The notes under the pieces: model-generated | Seen by the model: the letters and a program-made list of their open reading frames with translations, nothing else | Databases searched by the model: none | What the model was told of the DNA's origin: nothing | Source: Tigriopus japonicus | Taxonomy: Eukaryota; Arthropoda; Copepoda; Harpacticoida; Harpacticidae | Assembly: GCA_010645155.1 (NCBI GenBank) | Contig: JAAGOF010000104.1 | Span: forward strand, 953,524-1,017,523 | Direction: 5' to 3' | Length of the DNA stretch: 64,000 nt | Shown: positions 56,279 to 64,000 of the stretch, piece by piece | How positions within the stretch are numbered: position 1 is the stretch's first letter | Layout: every line of letters begins with the position of its first letter | Translations under genes and position numbers: made by a program

Positions 56279-58069
56279 CTATTCATTATTGTCACCATTT
56301 TGCCCCTTTTTGAGACAAGGCATAAAGAGGTTTTCACAAATTGCGAGGAGTACACATATAATGACACCACCGCTTAACAAAATAAATGGGAACAAGACAA
56401 ATTCGTAGCCAAGGTGGTTCAGTTCGGTTCCGCTTTGATCTTGACGGATATTTCGACCCACATTACCCCAATGAACCATTTCCACATTCAACAACCCTGA
56501 TTCCCGAAATAGAAGAATGTGATAGTTGAACAATGGAATCAGTTCAGAACCTTTTGTCAACCCAGGGGCTAATGCACTAGTAAAATATTTGTCCAACCGT
56601 AGTTCTTTGATATTTTCACCTATGTATTGAGATGGCAAAATGGTCACGGTATTTGGAACATTGTTCAACCTGTTCACCATATCATCAAAGTCGTATGATT
56701 GGCCTTTGGTTGCTTGGTAAAGCTCATTTAAGAGTGACAAAGGCCGACCAGAGGCCAACATCCCTTCCAATGAGGTTCCACGTTCCACCAAAAGGGTCAA
56801 GCCAAGTCTTGAAACATCTTCAAAGCGAGTAATGAGCAATGGCGAGTCCGAGGCTATCATGGTGGAAGTTAAGAGACCACTGTAGAAAGTGAAACACATG
56901 AAGCCCCAAATCCACATTGTTAGTAGCGCCATCTTGTGGGACAACGAGACTGGATCCTCTCCAATATCCGTTCCACGAGCCAAAACTGCTGGAACTAGTT
57001 CTATGAAACTGATTTTGGACCAATGCCGAGAGGGGTCCAGAAAATATAAACATGAAGAAATTACTACCGATCCTAAAAGGAGGATCGCCCATCCGAGCAT
57101 TGGAAACACATCGATATAGGACCAGAAATTTCCAATTTCTCCTCCAGTACTTGTTGCTTTTATGCCCAAAGTGACTTTTTCGTCTTGCAATGGGGTCAAG
57201 AAATCAATAGCTTCAGCTCGAAGCGATGTTATTGTGAGAGCTTCACTAGAAAGGTCAGCTTCTTGACGTTGAAGCATCCCAATGATTCCAGACCAAGATC
57301 CATTCTGATAGGGATTGCCCCAGATTTTGTCAGGGGGATGAACTTCTTGGATGGTAAAATTGAGCACTTTGGACATGTGTTCCATGAAACGGAAGAACTC
57401 TTGAGTGTATACTGATCTTCCGGATTTGGTGACTGTAGCTTCACGAATTGGAGCACCCATGAGATCCCGCCTTCTTTTCCAAATTGGAACTCTGTTTTGA
57501 GAAAACTTTATATGATTCGCGTCGAATGTAAGCTCTCCAAAGACCCCAATTTGAATGGGATTAGTTTTAAACCGCCAAGCCTCAAAAATGGTTGATCCAT
57601 GGTCCTCGTAAAGGTAAATGCTGGAGTCAAGACGTAATGGTAAAGAATTCAAATCTTGTGTTATTGGTAACACAAACGCTGTGTGGCTATATTCTATTGG
57701 ATCAAACACTCCAGGAATTGGAATCTCACTGAAAACTGCAGACACATTTTGCCTTTGACAAAACTTCACACTGTCTTCGAAACAAATTTTAATGGAACCA
57801 GAGTTTATGGCGTACAACTCGGAAAAAGAATGGTCAACATCTTTGATAATCAAGAGCACTGTCCTCCAATTCAATTCAAGTGACATAGCTTTGAAAAGGC
57901 TAATAAAATTTTGACGAGAATCGGTCTTGTGTTGATGCTCTGAAGAAGTCACAACTATCACAATTTGGAAGGCAAGTAAAATAAGCATTTTAATATTCCT
58001 GAGGCGAAACACCTCCATTGGTGAGCTCCTCATGATTAAACTTTGTTTCTCCTGAAGAAATTTTACCAT
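56279..58069 (-). CDS. Ionotropic receptor (variant ionotropic glutamate receptor)
   Basis: Ligand-gated cation channel of the protostome IR family, used mainly in chemosensation. It is one intronless frame of 596 residues. A hydrophobic segment at 29-42 is the likely signal peptide, so the true start may be Met 18 or Met 28 rather than Met 1. The ligand-binding half S1 lies around 205-310, with GSWSGIIGMLQRQEADLSSE and the ligand-contacting Arg 284 in TSLRAEAIDF. TM1 is 325-344, the pore loop about 352-372, and TM2 is 380-404 (WIWGFMCFTFYSGLLTSTMI). S2 is 411-550 and TM3 556-578. The N-terminal domain (45-200) is short, as in divergent IRs. TTTATT on the plus strand near 56248 gives a plausible AATAAA signal. 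It ends 100 bp from the convergent GTPase gene. Ligand and orthology are unknown. Confidence 0.9.
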   Translation of the reverse strand: MVKFLQEKQSLIMRSSPMEVFRLRNIKMLILLAFQIVIVVTSSEHQHKTDSRQNFISLFKAMSLELNWRTVLLIIKDVDHSFSELYAINSGSIKICFEDSVKFCQRQNVSAVFSEIPIPGVFDPIEYSHTAFVLPITQDLNSLPLRLDSSIYLYEDHGSTIFEAWRFKTNPIQIGVFGELTFDANHIKFSQNRVPIWKRRRDLMGAPIREATVTKSGRSVYTQEFFRFMEHMSKVLNFTIQEVHPPDKIWGNPYQNGSWSGIIGMLQRQEADLSSEALTITSLRAEAIDFLTPLQDEKVTLGIKATSTGGEIGNFWSYIDVFPMLGWAILLLGSVVISSCLYFLDPSRHWSKISFIELVPAVLARGTDIGEDPVSLSHKMALLTMWIWGFMCFTFYSGLLTSTMIASDSPLLITRFEDVSRLGLTLLVERGTSLEGMLASGRPLSLLNELYQATKGQSYDFDDMVNRLNNVPNTVTILPSQYIGENIKELRLDKYFTSALAPGLTKGSELIPLFNYHILLFRESGLLNVEMVHWGNVGRNIRQDQSGTELNHLGYEFVLFPFILLSGGVIICVLLAICENLFMPCLKKGQNGDNNE

Positions 58070-61000
58070 GCTATTCCAAAGCTTATTTATTATTTATGAT
58101 ATTCGGCAAGCGAGCCATATGTGTCACAATGGAAATCTATCAAAATGAAATGCTTAACTAGCCCATTTTTCCCTCCTTAGTTTTTAATGTAATGAAGGGA
58201 CAAAGATCTTTTGGAATTGAAGCACCAACTTTTTGACACAAAAGTGCCATATTCCGGGCCAATTTTTTCTCAATATTTGCAAAAACTACAAATGTGGCAC
58301 TACAAATCAATACTAAGTTTGCCATAAAACTATCATTGAAAATGTCACAGCGCCTCATTTTGAGCTTTTTAATATTTTCAAACACACATTCTCTAACAAA
58401 AATTTCAGCCAAATTTAAAGAATCGTGAACAAAAGATCAGCTTGTTGTGGCATTTTGTTGTTATCAAAATCGCACACTTTGGAGAAATAATTCTGTCAAA
58501 AAAAATGTCTACCATTTTGCCAGAGAGTGGCATTAAGGGTCACCATCTGGCGATTATGTCTCAATTTGACCAGAAGAGGCGCTGAATTTGGGGAAAACAC
58601 TGACATTTTGCTCAAAATCTTCTTCCATGCCTAGTAAAAGCTCTGCAAACCTTCAGACCAAATTAGAAATGACATAAAGATTTTCATATGAAACATCATA
58701 GTTCAATTTTCAAATAGCTGTAGTTTTCATTAACGCCATGAATAACCCCAAACAAAAACATTATTTATATTAAACCTGTACTGATTGATGATTTCAGTTG
58801 TGAATTACCGAAATACCATCCCTCATTCATGTTCAGTCAAATAGAGGATGATATCATAAGTTTTTTATCAAAAAAAATGAAAAATGCCCAAAATTGGGAA
58901 GAATGTGATATTTTGTTCAGCCTGTGTCCTCTTGCAAAACTAAACTTAAGCTTGACTTTTTGCCTAAAATATAACAAACTAAAGCTCCAATACATCTTTG
59001 AATGCCAAAAAGTATCATATGAATGAATTTTATGCTTTTGAAATGGGTAAAAGAATGAAAGTCAACTTTTTAGTGATTTGTAGACTTGCCTTCAATAAAC
59101 TAACTTGGCGGGACTAAAAATGCCGTATCTTTTCCTTGCTCTAGAGTCCTTGACTCAATTAAGTCTCTATGAAAACGATTACCGTTTCATATTACAAACC
59201 TGCTGCTGTTAGCAGTCTAGGCTTGCCAAAAAAGTCAGATTTCAAGGGTCAGATTTGAAAAATGTTGCATTTAAGAGCAGTGGCATGGTTAATGTTTGTT
59301 GAGAAGTATTGCAAAGTAATTTAAAAACAAATGGAGAAATTGGAAGCCTTCAATTATACAAATTATTTGTTTTTAGGTTTAGTTGCCCCAGTAACCGATC
59401 TCCTCTGGCCATCTTGTTATTCAATGTCGGGCATTCCTGATTCAATAGTTCGGACGAACCCTCTCAATTTCATGTAGCGAAGTTTTAGATAAAAACTGTC
59501 AAGAATTGCTATTCCAACTGCATGTTGTGCAGATGAGAAAGGAATTGTTGCAATTACCAGGCCTAAATCTTCGTTTTAGTTACCTTGCACGCTCATCAGA
59601 AACATGTCTTCCGAACTTTTTTTCCCGCCAAAACTGGTGAAATCACTAGTAATTCCTGTCATTCGTTTACGTGCTTGTGGCAAGATGAACTGAATTTCCT
59701 GAGCCCGTATTACATGCATGTAACTTCGAGTACCAAGTAAGTGCTAAATTTACAACTCGAAATGCCAAGACAAACTGAGAAAATGGGCTCTGAAGTGACT
59801 AAACTGGGTCATAGACAGCCTAAATAAACTGAGTGAACTCATATCTCCATCTTCAACGGCACAAGTGGATGCCTTTAAATTTTGATCCTTTAGATGACCT
59901 CGAAGGCTCTGTATAAAAACTGGCGAACACAATTGAAATTGTGGGTACTGAAAGTACTATGACTATGCAATCATACTGGCGACTTCAATTTCATACGGTG
60001 GCACAACTCTTTTCCAAGGCCGTAATTTTCAATCCAATTTTGCTTTCTCTTCATCAAGAGGGATTCGAAGTGATTCATCATTGCAACCACGCCCTCCTAA
60101 TTCACTGAGTTACTTGTTGCAGTCTGTTCTGAATTTTACCATTCAACAACGTTCAGTTGAATGTTAATGAAAGAAAACGAGGTTGTAGTCAATGAAATAA
60201 ATTCTCGACAAAAAAATGTAAAATGGGCCAGGAAATTTGAAAATACAAACGTTCATCGGACGAAAGGTCGTTGAAAGGTAGCAAACTTGCCAGTTTGGCA
60301 AAGCTTTCCTACGATATTATTCTTCAGCCGAATCAGCCGGATGACAAACCGGTTACTGTTTCGAGTAGTGTCTGACTCATTGCCTACCACTCAAGCCAAA
60401 GCGGCTGGCAGGTTGGGAATTACCTCGTGTTGATCGGCATTATTCGTGAGTCTCCGATGGAAGTCGGATGTGAAGTTTTCAGCTTCCGCCCAGCACTCCC
60501 GCCAACTGAAACCTTCCACGAATAATTGCGATCTACAAACATTTGTGGAACAAATTACCACTGACCCTCAGACAATCGAAAACAATGAAAGAATTCAAAC
60601 GGAATCTTATACACTTCTTTGGGTGAAGAACTAGATATGCCAAAATGTCGCTCCTCATTTCGCTCTCAATCTAATTTTACTACTATTTCATATATATTTT
60701 TTTTAACCTATACTCTTTTATCATCATTGTGATGTTTGAGTGGTTTACACAATAAACACAATAAACAAACCGCCTACACACTTCACAACTCTCCATTGAG
60801 CCCATGGGGCGTCACATACCCACTGAGCTATTGCATACATTTTAGCTAGGGTTCTTTTTTTTAGATAGGTAGCACTCTCTCGTTTTTAGTCTCAGGATTT
60901 AGCAGCAAGAGGAAGCTGCTAGGCACGGGAGATACTTATTTATCGAAGACTAAGGAAGGTGAAAGTTCTATCGCATTTATGTAATGAATCTTTAATTTGA

Positions 61001-61840
61001 AAAAGTAATTACTTTCATATTCCATCACGAATTAAGCTCGTGCAGAACAGTTCTGAAATCCTGAAACCCTCGTCCATTCAAACCTAAAAATCACTTCAAT
61101 TAATTTCTATCTTCAAAAGACTTTGGGGGATGTATGTGTGAGAACATGAAATTTTTTTCCCTCATTTTTCACGAGGTTCGCTTCAATGAATCTATTTTGC
61201 GGTTGATAACCTTTTTAAGTAACTTTACCGGTCGGCCCATTTGACTAAATGCATACTTACTTTTTGAACTCAACATCTCAGTTTTCCATCAAATTCATCA
61301 ATATTGACGTCAAAAAATACCAACAAGTAGATTGAAATTGGGACCTAATTGTCCATTTGTACCATACCATAGAGAAATGATGAATTGCTGAAGCTCAATA
61401 TTTTCCATTCATTGAAAAGGTTATCAGTTAGCAAAGGATATTTGGGGTAAACCAGATGAAACCTAATACATACTAAATACCAACATAATCAATCCTCAAT
61501 AAGTGCCTCCCACTTTAAAGAAACCGCTGACAAAGCTTTATAAGTTTTTGTTCATCCATTATTAAAAAAAAGAAACTCAAAGAAAATGACTTGCACCTTC
61601 AATTCCAAAGAATTACCTTCCGTATACGGATACGCAGTAATTTAGTATCTAAATGTTTGCCTGGTTTGGGTTGACGCTGAAGGATTCATCAATAAATGAT
61701 CAAATAGAATAATCAACTGACGTGCGAACTTTTTCAAGAAGCAGTGTGTTTTGAGAAATTGTTTTTCGCCGTGAGAAGGCTTATTTAAACAGTTTAGAAC
61801 TCCTCTTCTGGTACGTGAAACACCTCTGAATCCAAGGATC
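58070..61840. other. Intergenic sequence without recognised genes
   Basis: About 3.8 kb. The first part should include the promoter of the IR gene. Short frames on both strands have no features I recognise. Copy B of the interspersed repeat lies at 59176-59662. Confidence 0.45.
59176..59662. repeat. Interspersed repeat, copy B
   Basis: Direct-orientation relative of 31139-31650, about 28 kb away. It has several small deletions, including one in the region that reads AAAAGCAACAAAACATAC in copy A. No coding capacity or defined termini. Confidence 0.75.
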
Positions 61841-62053
61841 AAAGTGAACACACTAGTCGTTCATCCTAAATACTTACAAAAGGTATATTTCCGAGCCAAA
61901 AGCTTCTCCGGCCGTCAAAAGAGGGCCCAAAAAAGCCACCTACTCGTCCCAAGTCGTGTTTTTGGCGGAAGATTTAAAACGTCCCTCGAAAAATGGCTAT
62001 CGAATGGAAGAAAACGAAAGCCAAGGCCTGTTTCAAATATGAAAAACGGTTGA

Positions 62054-62707
62054 CCGGCGGCCCGCAATGGGGATTGTGACATATGCGCCAGGCCTTTCCA
62101 TGCTGAGTGTATTTCTCTCTCTTTTGATACAATCAAAGAGCTAAAACTGCGAATGGATGGATCGGAGTCAAACGGAGAACAGATGGATCGAAGAATAAAA
62201 AACTTAGAAGAGAAGGAGGAAACAAGTGGTCTTGATGTTGTAGATGAGATGTTTAGGCGAGGACGAGCAAAGCACAATCTAATCCTACATGGAGTTGTGG
62301 AAGCCACGAAAGTTCAAGCCGACCTTCAAGAGCAAGATAAAGAGGCTGCAAACAACATACTGATACACATTTTAGACTAGGGGTTAAACGCGGATGATGT
62401 CCTTTCGGTTAGGCGATTGGGGACTCAAACAAGTGGAGAAGATCGCCCTCTTCCTGTGCAAGTGTGCAAATCATCTGTAATCAAGGCCTGAGTTGACAAG
62501 AAAAAGAAGAGGGAACTGCCAGAAAACTGGAATCGTATTACAATCGTAGATGACAAGACTAAAATTCAAAGGAAGAGGTTAACGGAATTACGAAATGAAG
62601 CAGAAATCCGAAACCAAGAAGTTACGAGAGGAAAAAAGTGGATTGTGGCCGATCCAAGAGGTGTCCCATATCTCCGTATAGTGGGAGACAAGACACACCA
62701 GAAATAA
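62054..62707 (+). pseudogene. ORF1 of the non-LTR retrotransposon, with stops
   Basis: One frame begins after a TGA at 62051-62053 and is broken by TAG 62378-62380 and TGA 62489-62491, ending at TAA 62705-62707. Early on it reads CDICARPFHAEC, half of a PHD-like zinc finger. A charged coiled coil follows (MDRRIKNLEEKEE), then HNLILHGVVEATK, a typical ORF1 core word, and VRRLGT. It was probably an RNA-binding ORF1 protein. Confidence 0.75.
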
Positions 62708-62709
62708 AA

Positions 62710-64000
62710 ATCGGTTTTTGGAACATTCGGCAGGGTATTTGCATGAAAGAGGAATAAGTGAAATTTAGTGGAATAAGTGACCATTTTCCATTGATTGTTG
62801 AAACCCCTTGGTACGTGAATGGTGATGGGAAAGAAAAGGAACAAGAAATAATTACCAAGAGGACATTCAAAGATTTCAAAGCCGAAGACTTCATACGTGA
62901 CCTCAAATCAACACCATGGCACTACCTCAAACAAGAGACAGATCCAAGCTTCATAGCCGCGTTCATACAGAATCAAGTGATAAGGGTACTAGACATCCAC
63001 GCACCCTTGCGAAAGTTCGTGCTTCCGAAGTCATACAATGGAGCTCTGACGAAGTCGACAAAAGAACTTATCAAAGAAAGAGACCTTCTAAGAATGAAGA
63101 TGAAATAAGCTACTGAAGAAGAGAAACAATCAATAAGTGTTGAAGTAAAAAAAAACGAGAAACAAATGCACAAACATGGTTCGAAAAGACACCAGGAGAC
63201 ACTCGGAGAAAGAAATTGCGGAGGGAAAGGCCTGGACTGCAATAAACAGAGTAAGAGGTACCCCAAAGTCGGCGGGGCTAAAGATGCTGACCATAAACGG
63301 CAGAGAAGAGAGGGACCCAATGAAAATATCTGAGGCTATGAGTTGTCACTTTATTGACAAGATAAACAACATAAAGGCGAGTGTCGGGCCTTCCAACCTG
63401 GCTCCAACCCATAAGCTAGATCAGGGCGTAAGGGTAGTGGATGGGTTTGATTTCTGCCCGGTTGGAAAGGAGGAGGTCATTCGCACCATCGGGTCCCACA
63501 GAAGCAGTTCTGGTGTTGGCATTGATGGCATAAACACCCGGACAAAGAAACGCTTGCTGAGCCACCTTGACACAAGGGAAGTTTCCTTCCGTATGGAAAG
63601 CCGCCAGGGTGGTGCCGGTCCCAAAGTCGGGTGGCCCCTCAAAGCTCTCAAACTACAGACCTATTCCGATCCTCCCAACTCTCTCCAAAGTGCTTGAAAG
63701 GGTAGTGCATAAACAAATAAGTGAATACCTCGAGATGACAAATGTGATTCCCAAATCCCAACATGGTTTCCGTAAAGGGTATTCAACTTTTTCAGCCCTA
63801 GCACAAATGTTGGATTTTCTCGGCAAGTCCGGGGACTCTGAGATTGCAGGAGCATTGCAGTTCGACCTTTCTGCCGCTTTTGACACGATTGATAGGGCCA
63901 TCCTAATAAAAAAATGGAGATGTATGGATTTAACTGGAGGACGCGTACGTGGATGCGGCCCTACTTGGAAAACCGTACCTAAGTGGTTGACATACTAGGT
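62710..64000 (+). pseudogene. ORF2 remnant: deleted endonuclease plus frameshifted reverse transcriptase
   Basis: The endonuclease start IGFWNIRQGI is followed within about 15 codons, past a TAA, by its end ISDHFPLIVETP, so nearly the whole domain is missing. A linker region runs 62758-63108 to a stop, then shifts frame to 63176-63566 and again near 63567. The reverse transcriptase reads LSNYRPIPILPTLSKVLERV, QHGFRKGYSTFSAL and FDLSAAFDTIDRAI. It then decays to a TAG at 63996-63998, before the active-site YxDD motif is reached. Confidence 0.85.

Larger units (their letters stand above)
61844..64000 (+). mobile_element. Broken non-LTR retrotransposon (Jockey/CR1-like), cut by the window edge
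   Basis: Remnants of two reading frames in the order of a non-LTR retrotransposon: an ORF1 with a zinc-finger-like and coiled-coil part, then an ORF2 with the two ends of an endonuclease and a reverse transcriptase. Stops, frameshifts and a large internal deletion make it inactive. The exact clade cannot be set without a tree. The 5' end is not defined and the 3' end lies beyond 64000. Confidence 0.85.

Noticed and set aside
58158..58412. 84-codon minus-strand frame upstream of the ionotropic receptor
   Set aside because: One weak hydrophobic stretch only; no splice link to the receptor or other exons was found.

Overview
This window reads as animal nuclear DNA. It has AT-rich intergenic and intronic sequence, small exons bounded by GT-AG splice sites, and many short DNA transposons. 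A protostome is indicated by an ionotropic receptor (IR, the variant ionotropic glutamate receptor family). An arthropod, perhaps a crustacean such as a copepod, is my best guess; the sequence does not prove the species.

Layout: (1) 1-3845 is non-coding apart from a decayed mariner. (2) 3846-7600 (+) is mitochondrial propionyl-CoA carboxylase alpha, complete in 5 exons. (3) 7989-19020 (-) is a DNA polymerase theta-type helicase in 10 exons that ends before any polymerase domain. (4) 21386-26120 (+) is the chromatin assembly factor CAF-1 p60 subunit (CHAF1B), 6 exons, head to head with the helicase. A Mutator-like element lies between them. (5) 26669-34459 (+) is an ArsS-type radical SAM protein in 7 exons. 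Its last exon has an in-frame TGA where homologues carry Cys, and a well-formed SECIS-like hairpin follows at 34532-34602, so it is probably a selenoprotein. A small two-exon gene for a predicted secreted peptide may sit in its largest intron. (6) 34930-38470 (+) is polycystin-2, 15 exons. (7) 38612-40835 (-) is OSGEP/Kae1, 4 exons, tail to tail with PKD2. (8) 41399-42706 is a full-length mariner with an uninterrupted transposase. (9) 45146-56179 (+) is a divergent RERG/RASL-like small GTPase in 5 exons. (10) 56279-58069 (-) is a single-exon ionotropic receptor. (11) 61844-64000 is a broken non-LTR retrotransposon cut by the window edge.

The exon chains of PCCA, POLQ-like, CHAF1B, ArsS-like, PKD2, OSGEP and RERG-like were built by hand from splice sites and phase. 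In each, the coding length is a multiple of three, and for PCCA and OSGEP the total length or key residue positions match the human protein. The genes are unrelated in function and do not form an operon-like system. The introns and spacers hold hAT-like, Mutator-like and palindromic non-autonomous elements, several with intact target-site duplications, one nested in another.

The strongest candidate for something undescribed is the ArsS-like selenoprotein with its SECIS element.
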